Of a DNA stretch of 64,000 nucleotides, positions 8,667-17,178 are shown piece after piece. The position numbers and the translations under genes were made by a program. The notes beneath the pieces were generated by a model. That model was not told the origin of the DNA. It did not search any database and saw only the letters and a program-made list of their open reading frames with translations. The stretch's first letter is position 1, and each line of letters opens with the position of its first letter. The stretch is from assembly GCF_004348665.1 (NCBI RefSeq), contig NZ_SMKM01000001.1:1-64000 (forward strand), given 5' to 3'. This stretch comes from Actinomadura sp. GC306. Lineage in GTDB: Bacteria > Actinomycetota > Actinomycetes > Streptosporangiales > Streptosporangiaceae.

Positions 8667-8704
8667 GAGACCGAATTATAGTGTTCACAATTATCCGTAC
8701 TCAA
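8664..8704 (-). promoter_or_regulatory. Strong promoter of the aldolase operon, nearly leaderless
   Basis: Read on the minus strand: -35 TTGAGT (8704-8699), an 18-base spacer, then a perfect -10 TATAAT (8680-8675). The ATG of the aldolase fusion (8666-8664) starts only 8 bases after the -10, where transcription should begin, so the mRNA would be leaderless or almost so. No ribosome binding site is visible before this ATG. This AT-rich patch stands out sharply from the surrounding sequence. Confidence 0.75.
8675..8694. promoter_or_regulatory. Inverted-repeat operator candidate over the -10 of the aldolase promoter
   Basis: ATTATAGTGTTCACAATTAT is an imperfect palindrome (7 of 9 arm positions pair around a central TT). 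It overlaps the -10 box and spacer, a position suited to repression. Its minus-strand half TAATTGTG recurs at 15757-15764. The tandem GntR gene just upstream is the obvious candidate regulator; this is inference from position. Confidence 0.5.
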
Positions 8705-8763
8705 GGCCCGGCAACCAGTGACCTGCGTAATCAGTGGAAATAAGTGCGCTCAAAGGGGCCGGG

Positions 8764-10314
8764 TCAGTGTGCCAGGTGCCGTCGCATCCGGTACTGGGCC
8801 AGGCTGGCGTCGCCCGCCAGGACGGCGGCGAGGATCTCCCGGTGCTCCGTGCCGGTGTGGTCCCCGGCGCCGTGGCCGTCGCACCCTCCGGCCCGCCCGG
8901 TCCGGCGGGACAGCTCGGTGAGGATCCGCAGGAACAGCGTCAGGACGGGATTGCCGACCAGCTCGGCCAGGACGGCGTGGAAGTCCCGCTCGGCACCGCT
9001 CGCCGGCGGCCGTGCCGGAGGGTCACCGAGCGCCGCGAGCCTCGCCGCGACCGCCGGTTCCGCGCGCCGCGCGGCCAGCCGCGCGACGATGCCGACCTCG
9101 ATCGCCTCGCGCACGACCCGGAGGTCGTCGGCGGTGGCGTCCCGGTAGGCCAGGTAGAGCGCGGTGGCGTCGATGGCGGCCCGCGGCTCCTGCCGGGTCA
9201 CGACGAGGCCGCCGCCGGGACCGCGCCGGGACGTGGCGACCGAATGGTGCTCCAGCAGCCGGACCGCCGCGCGCAGCACGGCGCGGCTGGTGTCGTAGCG
9301 CTCCATCAGCTCGGCCTCGGAACCGAGCACCGCCCCGGCCTCCAGGCCGCCCCCGAGGATGTCCTCGTGGATCCGCACCGCGACCACCTCGGCGAGCGTG
9401 CGGCCGGCCGCGAGGCCCACCGGCACGGGCGCCAGCCGGACCGCCGGGCCCCCGCCGGCCCCGGCACCGCTCTCGCGGTCGCCGAGCGCGGCCTGGAACC
9501 ACTCGGTCACCTCGTCCAGGTGCTCGATCAGCCAGTGCTGGGCGCGCGGCGCGTCCCCCGCGATCGTGGCGTCGAGGATGCCGGCGTGGCGCCGGTGGGT
9601 GGTCTCCCTGAAACGGCGTACCCGGTCCTCGGTCATGGTCCCGGCCAGGGCCACGTAGCGGTAGGCGAGCTGTTCCAGGACGTCGATGAACAGCTGGAGC
9701 GCCGGGTTGCGGGTCATCTCGGCCAGGACGGTGTGGAACAGCTCGCCCGCCCACTCGCCGGCCTCCGGCGGGGACAGTTCCCCCGCGAGGGTCGCGCGGA
9801 GCCTCGTGATGCCCTCCTCGTCGATGCGCTCGGCGGCGAGCCTGCCGAGGACGGGTTCGATGAGGCGGCGGGCGAGCAGCACGTCCCGCAGCTCGGTGCC
9901 GACGTACTCGATGTAGACGACCATCGCCCGCACCGTCGGATCGGCGTCGGGGGCGCAGATCACGAGGCCGCCGCCGGGGCCGCGGCGCATCCGGGCGACC
10001 TGGTGGTGCTCCAGCAGCCGGGCCGCCTCGCGCAGCACGGCGCGGCTCACCCCGTACCGCTCGCGGAGCACCGGCTCGGAGTCGAGCACCTCCCCGACCG
10101 GCCAGCCCCGGGCGATCACCTCGGCCTCGATCAGCCGCGCGACCCGCGAGGCGAGCTTCTCCACCGAACCCGCGGCGCCCTGCCGGTCCGCCGGGCCGGA
10201 CGTCTCGTCCCGGCCCCGGCCGCCGGGCGCGGAGCCGCCGTTCGGGGAGCCCGGCGCCGGCCGGGGGCCCGCCCCGGTCACGGGCGGCTCGTCCCTGGCT
10301 TCCGCGGCGTCCAC
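8764..10314 (-). CDS. Tandem-duplicated FadR/GntR regulator (wHTH-FCD-wHTH-FCD)
   Basis: A 516-residue regulator that contains two full GntR-FadR units in one chain. An Ala/Gly/Pro-rich leader (1-50) is followed by a winged helix (about 52-118), an FCD-type helical domain (128-280), a linker, a second winged helix (305-372) and a second FCD (385-510). The wing motif RRGPGGGL occurs at 110-117 and again at 363-370. A normal FadR-type protein is 220-260 residues and dimerises; this one may act as a covalent dimer. It lies between its paralogue at 10373 and the aldolase promoter, in the same direction, and probably controls one or both ABC/aldolase transcripts. Confidence 0.88.
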   Translation of the reverse strand: MDAAEARDEPPVTGAGPRPAPGSPNGGSAPGGRGRDETSGPADRQGAAGSVEKLASRVARLIEAEVIARGWPVGEVLDSEPVLRERYGVSRAVLREAARLLEHHQVARMRRGPGGGLVICAPDADPTVRAMVVYIEYVGTELRDVLLARRLIEPVLGRLAAERIDEEGITRLRATLAGELSPPEAGEWAGELFHTVLAEMTRNPALQLFIDVLEQLAYRYVALAGTMTEDRVRRFRETTHRRHAGILDATIAGDAPRAQHWLIEHLDEVTEWFQAALGDRESGAGAGGGPAVRLAPVPVGLAAGRTLAEVVAVRIHEDILGGGLEAGAVLGSEAELMERYDTSRAVLRAAVRLLEHHSVATSRRGPGGGLVVTRQEPRAAIDATALYLAYRDATADDLRVVREAIEVGIVARLAARRAEPAVAARLAALGDPPARPPASGAERDFHAVLAELVGNPVLTLFLRILTELSRRTGRAGGCDGHGAGDHTGTEHREILAAVLAGDASLAQYRMRRHLAH

Positions 10315-10372
10315 GCTCCGATCTTAGGGAGTCGGCCGGCCCGGGAGATCCGGCTCCGCCGCGGCGCCCGGG

Positions 10373-11854
10373 TCACCACGCCTCGCAAGCGGCGAGGTCG
10401 CGGCGCATCCGGTACCGCGCCAGGCTCTCGTCCCCCGCGAGGATCGCGGCGACCACCTCCCGGTGCGCCCGTTCCCGCGCGGCCACGGCGGCCCCGTCGG
10501 CCGGGCCCGCGGGCCGGGCACCGTCCCCCCGCCCCCGCAGCTCGGCCAGGATCCGGACGAACAGCGTCAGCACGGGGTTCCCGGCGAGGTGGACCAGCTC
10601 GTCGTGGAAGGTCGCCGGGGGAGCGCCGTCCCACCGCGCCGGGCGGCCCCGCACCGCCGCCTCCAGCCGGCCGGCCGTCCCGGGGTCCTCGCGCCGCGCC
10701 GTGACCGGGCCCAGTGCGCCGAACTCGACCGCCTCGCGGACGGCGCGCAGGTCCTCGATCCCGGCGCGCCGGTAGCCGAGGTACAGGGCCATGGACTCGA
10801 TGCTGGCGGCCGGGTCCGGTGCGGTGACCAGCAGCCCGCCGCCGGGGCCGCGCCGCATCCGCGCGACGCCGTGGTGCTCCAGCAGCCGGACGGCCTCGCG
10901 CAGGACGGCGCGCCCGATGCCGTAGCGGTCCAGCAGGTCGGCCTCCGAGCCGAGCGACGTCCCGACCGGCCAGCCCGCCGCCGCGATCGTGTCCTGGATC
11001 CGGGCGGCGACGATCTCGCTGAGCTTGGCGCCGGGCGCCTCCAGCAACTGCCACGCGATCGGCCCCTCGGCGCCGGGACGGCTCTGCCTCATCCACTCGG
11101 CGGCCCCGTACAGGTGCTCGGTCAGCTCGGCGTAGGCGCGGGCCGTGTCCCCGGCGATGACCGCCTCGACGATGACCTTGTGACTGCGGCCGGCGAGTTC
11201 CTTGTTGCGCGTCGCCTCCGCCTTCGACGTGCGCCGCACCGTGTGCGCGTACCGGTCGGTGAGCCGCGTGAGCACCTCGGTGAAGGCGAGCAGCGCCGGG
11301 TTGCCGGACAGCTCGCAGAGCGCCGTGTGGATCAGGTCCTGGGACCAGAGGCCCGGCTCGGTGCGCCTCCTGGCCTCCTGCTCCAGCAGGCCCCGCAGCA
11401 GCGTGACGCCCTCCTCGGTGAGCCGTTCGGAGGCGAGCATGACCGCGCGTGTCTCCAGGAGCAGCCGGGCGTCGACGAGGTCGTCGACCGTGGTGCCCGC
11501 GTAGTCGAGGTAGGTGACCACCGCGCGGGCCGCGGGCGCCACGTCCGGGGCGGTCACGAACAGGCCGCCGCCGGGACCGCGCCGCATCCGCGCCACCCCG
11601 TGGTGCTCCACCAGCCGGACCGCCTCGCGGAGCACGGACTTGCTCACGCCGTACCGCTCCTGCAGGTCGTGCTCCGAACCGAGGTTGCGGCCGACCGGCC
11701 AGCCGTCCCGGACGATCCGGTCCTCGATCTGCTGGGCCACCCGCGCCCCCAGGGTCCCCGCGCGCACGCCGCCGCCCTCCGCGAGGGCGACGGGGAGGCG
11801 CGGGAGGGTGGTGGCGTCGCCGGCCGGCGGGACGTTCGCAGCGGGCGTCGCCAT
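10373..11854 (-). CDS. Tandem-duplicated FadR/GntR regulator (second copy)
   Basis: A 493-residue paralogue of the gene at 8764, built the same way: winged helix 1 (about 35-99), FCD 1 (108-255), winged helix 2 (277-342), FCD 2 (350-490). The wing motif RRGPGGGL sits at 91-98 and 334-341. The recognition helices (GVSKSVLREAVRL and GIGRAVLREAVRL) are closer to each other than to a typical single FadR. It starts at an ATG with GAGGAG about 11 bases upstream. It is 58 bases before the next regulator and 83 bases after livF on the same strand, so it may be co-transcribed with the Liv transporter genes. Confidence 0.88.
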   Translation of the reverse strand: MATPAANVPPAGDATTLPRLPVALAEGGGVRAGTLGARVAQQIEDRIVRDGWPVGRNLGSEHDLQERYGVSKSVLREAVRLVEHHGVARMRRGPGGGLFVTAPDVAPAARAVVTYLDYAGTTVDDLVDARLLLETRAVMLASERLTEEGVTLLRGLLEQEARRRTEPGLWSQDLIHTALCELSGNPALLAFTEVLTRLTDRYAHTVRRTSKAEATRNKELAGRSHKVIVEAVIAGDTARAYAELTEHLYGAAEWMRQSRPGAEGPIAWQLLEAPGAKLSEIVAARIQDTIAAAGWPVGTSLGSEADLLDRYGIGRAVLREAVRLLEHHGVARMRRGPGGGLLVTAPDPAASIESMALYLGYRRAGIEDLRAVREAVEFGALGPVTARREDPGTAGRLEAAVRGRPARWDGAPPATFHDELVHLAGNPVLTLFVRILAELRGRGDGARPAGPADGAAVAARERAHREVVAAILAGDESLARYRMRRDLAACEAW

Positions 11855-11937
11855 CGAGATGGAGCTCCTCTACGGGTGGTCCGAATCCGCCCATTCTAAT
11901 GAGCCCCCCGTTCGCCCCCCGCCCGGCGGCAGGGCCG

Positions 11938-12660
11938 TCACGCCGTCGCGGCCTCCCCGAGGTAGTGGCGCAGCACCTCGTCCCCGGCGGCGGCCGCGGG
12001 CCCGGACCAGGCGACGCTTCCGCGCTGCAGGACGAGGCAGCGGTCGGCGAACTCCAGCGCCCGGTGCGCGAACTGCTCGATCATGATGATCGCCACACCC
12101 GCCGCCCGCGCCCGCTCCAGGCTTTCGAACACCACGTCCACCATGGTGGGCGCGAGGCCGAGCGACAGCTCGTCGGCGATCACCAGCCGCGGCGTGATCA
12201 TCAGGGCGCGGGCCAGGCCGAGCATCTGCTGCTCGCCGCCGGACAGCGTGCCGGCCCGCTGCCGGCGCCGTTGCGCGAGCACCGGGAACAGGGCGAACGC
12301 GCGGTCGATCGCGCCCTCCCGCTCGGCCCCGGCCGCGGTCAGCGCCATCCGCAGGTTCTCGTGGACGGTCAGGCCGGGGAAGACCCCGCGCCCCTCGGGC
12401 AGGTGGACCAGCCCGGCCCTGCGGACGGCGCTCGGGGACGCGGCCGTGATGTCCCGCCCGGCGAAGTCGACCCGTCCCGCGGCCGGCGGGACCAGGCCGC
12501 TGAGCGTGCGGGCGAGCGTGCTCTTCCCCGCCCCGTTCGCGCCGAGCACCGCCAGCGCGCCGTGCTCGGGGACGTCGAAGGACACCCCGGACAGCGCCAG
12601 GGCCGGACCGTAGCGGACCTCCAGGTCGTGGACCGACAGCAGCGGCGTGGTCGCGTTCAC
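11938..12660 (-). CDS. livF: Branched-chain-amino-acid-type ABC transporter ATPase (LivF-like)
   Basis: A 240-residue ATPase of a Liv/HAAT-type importer. Walker A is GANGAGKST, the signature is LSGGEQQML, and Walker B ends in VIADE. The ...GLAPTMVD and late LxRGxxxxSGxA motifs are typical of LivF. The GTG start at 12660 overlaps the livG stop (GTGA), so translation is coupled. With LivG it should power the fused LivHM permease. Liv-type systems in actinobacterial catabolic clusters often carry aromatic or short-chain acids rather than amino acids, so the ligand is not implied by the name. Confidence 0.92.
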   Translation of the reverse strand: MNATTPLLSVHDLEVRYGPALALSGVSFDVPEHGALAVLGANGAGKSTLARTLSGLVPPAAGRVDFAGRDITAASPSAVRRAGLVHLPEGRGVFPGLTVHENLRMALTAAGAEREGAIDRAFALFPVLAQRRRQRAGTLSGGEQQMLGLARALMITPRLVIADELSLGLAPTMVDVVFESLERARAAGVAIIMIEQFAHRALEFADRCLVLQRGSVAWSGPAAAAGDEVLRHYLGEAATA

Positions 12661-13520
12661 CGGCTCTCCTCCTCCTGGCCGCCCTCCTGGGCGGGGTCGG
12701 GCGGCGGCTCGGCCCCGAGGTAGGCGGCGCGCACGGCCGGGTCGGAGCGGATCTCCGCCGGCGGGCCCGTCCGGATCATCGCGCCGAAGTCGAGGACGTG
12801 GACCGTCTCGCACATGCCGAGGACCAGCTCGACGTCGTGCTCGACGAGCAGCAGCGAGACGCCGTGGTCGGCGTTGACGCGCCGGAGCGTCGCCGCGAGC
12901 TCCGCGGTCTCGCGGCCGTCCAGCCCGGACGTGGGCTCGTCCAGGAGGAGGACCTCCGGGCCGGTGGCCAGCGCCCGGGCGACCTCGACCAGCCGGCAGG
13001 CGCCGAGGGGCAGCCCCGACACCTCCCGGTCCTGCAGGTCCTCCAGGTGCAGCGATTCGATGATCGCCGCGACGCGCTCGTCCTCGGCGGCGCTCGGCCG
13101 CCGGAAGCCCCCGCCCGTCACCAGGTCGCGCAGGATGCCGCCGCCGCGGCGCCGCACGCGGTCGGCCAGCACGACGTGGTCGCGGACGGTCAGGCCGGCG
13201 AACAGCTCGGGGCGCTGGAAGGTCCGGGCGAGACCGCGCCGGGCCCGCGCGGCGGCGGAGGCGCGGGTGACGTCCTCGCCGCCCATGCGCACCCGCCCCG
13301 CGTCCGGCCTGAGCAGGCCGGACAGGACGGCGAACAGCGTGCTCTTGCCCGCGCCGTTCGGCCCGACGAGCCCGACCACCGCGCCGGGCGGGACCGCGAG
13401 GTCGACGCCGTCCAGGGCGACGAGCCCGCCGAAGCGCACCGTCACCCCGGACGCCTCCAGCCGGGCGGCCGCCCCGGGGGGACCGGCGGACGCGGGGGAG
13501 CCGGGGGCCACCGTGGTCAT
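12657..13520 (-). CDS. livG: Branched-chain-amino-acid-type ABC transporter ATPase (LivG-like)
   Basis: A 287-residue ATPase. Walker A GPNGAGKST and Walker B VLLLDEPTSGLD are intact. The signature region reads SGLPLGACRLVEVARAL; LivG proteins normally deviate from LSGGQ here (LPYGQQR-type), so this is not degeneration. A Pro/Ala-rich N-terminal leader of about 22 residues precedes the ABC domain. Both ends overlap neighbours by 4 bases (the permease upstream, livF downstream), which indicates one tightly coupled transcript. Confidence 0.92.
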   Translation of the reverse strand: MTTVAPGSPASAGPPGAAARLEASGVTVRFGGLVALDGVDLAVPPGAVVGLVGPNGAGKSTLFAVLSGLLRPDAGRVRMGGEDVTRASAAARARRGLARTFQRPELFAGLTVRDHVVLADRVRRRGGGILRDLVTGGGFRRPSAAEDERVAAIIESLHLEDLQDREVSGLPLGACRLVEVARALATGPEVLLLDEPTSGLDGRETAELAATLRRVNADHGVSLLLVEHDVELVLGMCETVHVLDFGAMIRTGPPAEIRSDPAVRAAYLGAEPPPDPAQEGGQEEESR

Positions 13521-15583
13521 GTGCGCTCACCGCCGGTCGGCTCGGATGCGGATGCGGACGCCGTGGCCGCGAGCGGCGCCGGCGGGAGGGGAGGGGCCGC
13601 GCGGCCGCGCGCCCAGCGGTCCGCGACGCCGCGCAGCTGCCGCGCGTGCATCGCGAGGACCCCGTCCGGGTCCTTCGCGACCATGATCGCGCCGAGGCCG
13701 AACAGCAGCACCGGCACGTCGGCCAGCCCGGTGGGCAGGTAGGTCTGGAACACCCCCGGCAGGAGATGGAAGCCCAGGCCCGCCACGAGCGCCGCGACGG
13801 GGGAGCGCGAGCCGATCGTGACCAGGACGGCGAGCCAGACCAGCCCGCCGAAGACGTTGTAGGAGTCGAGCATGGCGGCCTGCGCGCCCATGGCGAGGAA
13901 GCCGCCGCCGACGGCGGCGATGTAGGTCGCGATCGCCGACACCAGCAGCTTGGTCCGCACGATGCTGAGGCCCACGGTGCGCGCGCCGTCCTCGCTCCAG
14001 CGCACCGCGGCCATGGCCAGCCCGGCGGTCGAGCGCCGGAAGTTGACGATGGCCAGCGCGATGACCGCGAACGCGGCCAGCGTCAGGTAGGCGAACGCGC
14101 GGTCGTCCTCGGCGAAGCCGGGCCGGGGCATCGCGACGCCCTGCCCGTAGTTGTGGAAGCGGTCGCGGGTGAACACGAGGGTCTGGACGAGCAGCCCGAA
14201 CGTCAGCGTCACCAGCGCCACGTACAGGTCGCCGAGGCGGAGGGTGAGCAGCCCGATCACCACGCCCAGCACCACGACCGGCAGCGCGCCGAGGACGACC
14301 GCGGCCAGCGGATGCCAGCCGTGGGTGGTCGCCAGCTCGGCGGCGCCGAGCGCCCCGAGGCCCGCGAAGGTGATCTGGCAGAGCCAGATCATCCCGCCCT
14401 CACCGGTGGCGAGCGTGTACGACAGCAGGACCAGGCTCAGCGCCAGCCCGGACACGGCGAGACCGGCCCAGTACTCGTCCAGGACGAGCGGCAGCGCCGC
14501 GACGGCGACCAGCCCGGCGGCCTTCAGCATCGCCGACGGGCGCGAGCCCGCGAGCCCGCCCGCACGGGAGCCGGCACGCCGGCCCGCCCGCGGGCCGGTG
14601 CGGCCCGCGCCGTCGCCCTCGACCCGGATCGCCCGGTCGAGCGCCCCTCCGGAGGGCCCGTCGCCGACCCGCCCGCGCAGCGCGTAGTAGAGCAGGAAGA
14701 CCAGCATGAACCCGAACGGGATGCTCGGCACGATCTGCGCGGACAGCGCGCTCTCCGGGTCGAGGTAGCGCTGGACGACGGTGGTGAACACCCCCATCGC
14801 CAGCGCGGTGAGGACGGCGGCCGGCAGGTTCGTCAGCCGGGCCGCGACGACGGCCGCGAACGCGGCGGCCATGAGGTAGGTCATGCCGTCGGCCGACAGA
14901 CCCGCGGTGGGCGCGACGAGGATCCCGGCGAGCCCGGCCAGCGTGGTGGTCGTGGCCCAGACCCCGAGCGAGACCCGCGAGGCGTTCACCCCCGACAGCC
15001 CGCTCAGGGCCGCGGAGTCGACCATCGCGCGGACTCTGAGCCCGGCGTCGGTGAACCTCAGCACCGCCACGCCCGCGCCGAGGACGATCGCGAGCCCGAG
15101 GTAGTTCACGACCTGGTCCATGGTGACCGTGGCCCCGAAGGGGTGGAAGACCTTCAGCGGGACGGGCGCCAGCCCCGGCGCGGTCGTGTTGGGCAGCTTG
15201 CCGAAGACGAGGTCGACGGCCGGCGGCAGCGCCACCGACACGCCGATGGTGGCGACGATCTTGATCAGTGGCGGGCGCAGCAGCAGGTGGCGGAACAGCA
15301 GCCAGTAGAGCAGCGCGCCGAGCGCGGGCGCGAAGACCCCGAGCGACGCCGCCGCGGCGGCCGCGATCGGCCACCCGTTCTCGGTGTGCAGGAAGTAGTA
15401 GAACCGGGCGACCGAGAAGGCCATCGCCCCGAAGGCGAAGTTGAAGACGCCGGAGGAGGCGTAGGTGACGACGAGCGACGCCGAGGCGATCGCGTAGATC
15501 GCGCCCAGCGCCAGACCGGCGAGGACGTATTGCAGCACGGGCACCGTCCATGGGCTGCGACCGGATGCGGCGAACGGGGTCAC
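13517..15583 (-). CDS. Fused LivH-LivM ABC permease
   Basis: A 688-residue membrane protein joining both permease subunits of a Liv-type importer. Residues 1 to about 305 are LivH-like (LQYVLAGLALGAIYAI start, about 8 membrane segments). A Gly/Ala/Arg-rich linker of about 45 residues follows (GRRAGSRAGGLAGSRP). Residues about 350-650 are LivM-like, including the GLYDLYVALVTLTFG-type region (here GDLYVALVTLTFG) and the EDGARTVG cytoplasmic loop that meets the ATPases. The GTG start has no clear ribosome binding site and a start nearer the first membrane segment is possible. The binding protein is divergent at 15873. Confidence 0.9.
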   Translation of the reverse strand: MTPFAASGRSPWTVPVLQYVLAGLALGAIYAIASASLVVTYASSGVFNFAFGAMAFSVARFYYFLHTENGWPIAAAAAASLGVFAPALGALLYWLLFRHLLLRPPLIKIVATIGVSVALPPAVDLVFGKLPNTTAPGLAPVPLKVFHPFGATVTMDQVVNYLGLAIVLGAGVAVLRFTDAGLRVRAMVDSAALSGLSGVNASRVSLGVWATTTTLAGLAGILVAPTAGLSADGMTYLMAAAFAAVVAARLTNLPAAVLTALAMGVFTTVVQRYLDPESALSAQIVPSIPFGFMLVFLLYYALRGRVGDGPSGGALDRAIRVEGDGAGRTGPRAGRRAGSRAGGLAGSRPSAMLKAAGLVAVAALPLVLDEYWAGLAVSGLALSLVLLSYTLATGEGGMIWLCQITFAGLGALGAAELATTHGWHPLAAVVLGALPVVVLGVVIGLLTLRLGDLYVALVTLTFGLLVQTLVFTRDRFHNYGQGVAMPRPGFAEDDRAFAYLTLAAFAVIALAIVNFRRSTAGLAMAAVRWSEDGARTVGLSIVRTKLLVSAIATYIAAVGGGFLAMGAQAAMLDSYNVFGGLVWLAVLVTIGSRSPVAALVAGLGFHLLPGVFQTYLPTGLADVPVLLFGLGAIMVAKDPDGVLAMHARQLRGVADRWARGRAAPPLPPAPLAATASASASEPTGGERT

Positions 15584-15872
15584 GGCGATGTGACCACCAT
15601 CACCATGGCCTCATATACCGTGCACTTAGTTACCCATGTCCGTCAAGAGAGGAATCCGATTCGGCTCGGGTGGTGCCGCGAGATCTCCTGCTCCTGCCCA
15701 GAGCCGAAGGTGATCATGGAAGGTCCAGGTAACGCTTGTGTTGCGGCCTCTCGCTTTAATTGTGCGCATTAAGTTTACTTAGCTAGCTAGGTCCACCCGG
15801 CTAGCCCCGCCCGGTCCCGGAAACGCGGGCCCCGCGGCCGCCGGCCGGCGTCCCGTCCGAAAGGGAAGACCC
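15584..15872. other. Divergent control region between livHM and the binding-protein gene
   Basis: These 289 bases contain no convincing gene. They are AT-rich in two places. A minus-strand TTGACG (15646-15641) and TATATG (15617-15612) could be promoter boxes for livHM, but the 23-base spacing is too long. Near the binding-protein side is a palindrome at 15756-15772 and a GCTAGCTAGG run. Two diverging transcripts must start here. Confidence 0.6.
15756..15772. promoter_or_regulatory. Operator candidate TTAAT-N7-ATTAA
   Basis: TTAATTGTGCGCATTAA has perfect 5-base outer arms. It shares TAATTGTGNNCANTA (all 12 defined bases) with the minus strand of the aldolase promoter at 8694-8680. It lies about 100 bases before the binding-protein ATG. 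The repeat in two promoters flanking the two tandem GntR genes suggests a common regulator. Confidence 0.5.
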
Positions 15873-17117
15873 ATGCCAAGGACCAGACCTCTCGCCGCCG
15901 CGGGCGCCGCCTGCGCCCTCCTGCTGTCCGCGACGGCATGCGGCGGCGAAGACTCCGCGACCGGCGGATCCACCGCGAAGATCGGCGTCCTGACGTCGGT
16001 GAGCGGCTCGGCCAGCGCCGGCTTCACCGGCGTCGAGGCCGGGGTGAAGGCCCGCCTCGCCGCCTACAAGGACGAGCCCGGCGCCTGCGAGCGCGACTTC
16101 GAGGTCGTGACCGCCGACGACGCCTCCACGCCCCAGGGCGCGCTGGCCGCGACCCAGAAGCTCGTCCGCCAGGACGACGTCTTCGCCGTGCTTCCGAACA
16201 GCTCCTTCTTCTTCGGCGCCGGCCAGTTCGCCGGCACCCAGGCGAAGGGGACGCCGTTCGTGGGAGCGGGCTTCGACGGCGGCAAGCAGTGGCTGAACGA
16301 GGACTACCGCAACCTGTTCAACACCCTCGGCAACACCGACTACGAGAAGGTCGCCTCGACGATGGGCGCCTACTGGAAGGACCTCGGCGGCACCAAGGCG
16401 GCCACGGTGAGCTTCGACACCGCGAGCTCGTCCGGCGCGGCGCTGGCGAGCGTCCAGTCCGCGGAGCACGCCGGCCTGGAACGGGGCTACGTCAACGTCA
16501 AGGTGCCCTTCGGCAGCAAGGACGTCGGCCCGCTCGTCCTCGGCATCAAGAACTCCGGCGCCGACGTGCTGTACCTCCCGGTCACGCCCGAGACGGCCTT
16601 CGCCATCGTGGGCGGCCTCAAGCAGGCGGGCGTCGAGCTGAAGTCCGTCCTCCTGGCCACCGGGTACGGCGCCGACCTGCTGAAGTCCGAGCCCGCCGTG
16701 CAGGCGGCCCAGGGGCTCGGCTTCATCACCAACACCGCCCCGATCGGGGTGCCGACGCCGGGCGGCACGGCGATGCGGGACGGCGTCAAGAAGCACACCG
16801 GTGGGACCACCGACCTGCCGAGCTTCTCGGAGAGCATCGGGTGGGTGAGCGCCGACCTGCTGCTGCACGGGTTCAAGAAGGCGGGCTGCGACGCCACCCA
16901 GGAGGAGTTCATCGACGCGCTCCGCAAGAGCACCGACTGGGACGCGGGCGGCATGGTGCCCAAGCCGATCGACTTCTCCGACTACGGCGCCATCGCGGGC
17001 AGCCACGCGTCCGGCAACTGCTTCTTCGTCTCGATCCTGAAGGGCAAGGAGTTCGTCCCGGACCCGAAGGCCAAGCCCGTCTGCGGGACCCTGCTCGACG
17101 AGCCGGTCAAGCGCTGA
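15873..17117 (+). CDS. Liv-type ABC transporter solute-binding lipoprotein
   Basis: A 414-residue extracellular binding protein. Residues 1-22 are a lipoprotein signal with lipobox LSATAC; Cys23 would be lipidated and anchor it in the membrane. The mature part is a type I periplasmic-binding fold (KIGVLTSVSG start, GAAL..TQKLV, two Rossmann lobes), as in LivJ/LivK and the aromatic-acid binding proteins. GGGAAG precedes the ATG. It diverges from the livHM-livG-livF operon and completes that importer. The ligand is unknown. Confidence 0.92.
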   Translation: MPRTRPLAAAGAACALLLSATACGGEDSATGGSTAKIGVLTSVSGSASAGFTGVEAGVKARLAAYKDEPGACERDFEVVTADDASTPQGALAATQKLVRQDDVFAVLPNSSFFFGAGQFAGTQAKGTPFVGAGFDGGKQWLNEDYRNLFNTLGNTDYEKVASTMGAYWKDLGGTKAATVSFDTASSSGAALASVQSAEHAGLERGYVNVKVPFGSKDVGPLVLGIKNSGADVLYLPVTPETAFAIVGGLKQAGVELKSVLLATGYGADLLKSEPAVQAAQGLGFITNTAPIGVPTPGGTAMRDGVKKHTGGTTDLPSFSESIGWVSADLLLHGFKKAGCDATQEEFIDALRKSTDWDAGGMVPKPIDFSDYGAIAGSHASGNCFFVSILKGKEFVPDPKAKPVCGTLLDEPVKR

Positions 17118-17134
17118 CGGTGCGGCGGCCCGGC

Positions 17135-17166
17135 GGCCCGGCGGGGCGGTGCGGCCCCGCCGGGCC
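17135..17166. terminator. Bidirectional terminator-like hairpin
   Basis: A perfect 13-base inverted repeat (GGCCCGGCGGGGC at 17135-17147, complement at 17154-17166) around a 6-base loop lies between the convergent ends of the binding-protein gene and the 81-aa gene. There is no T-run, as usual for GC-rich actinobacterial terminators. Confidence 0.65.
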
Positions 17167-17178
17167 CGTCCGGCGTCC

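Noticed and set aside
12657-13520. Degenerate, inactive LivG because it lacks LSGGQ
   Set aside because: LivG proteins normally have a variant signature here, and Walker A and B are intact.
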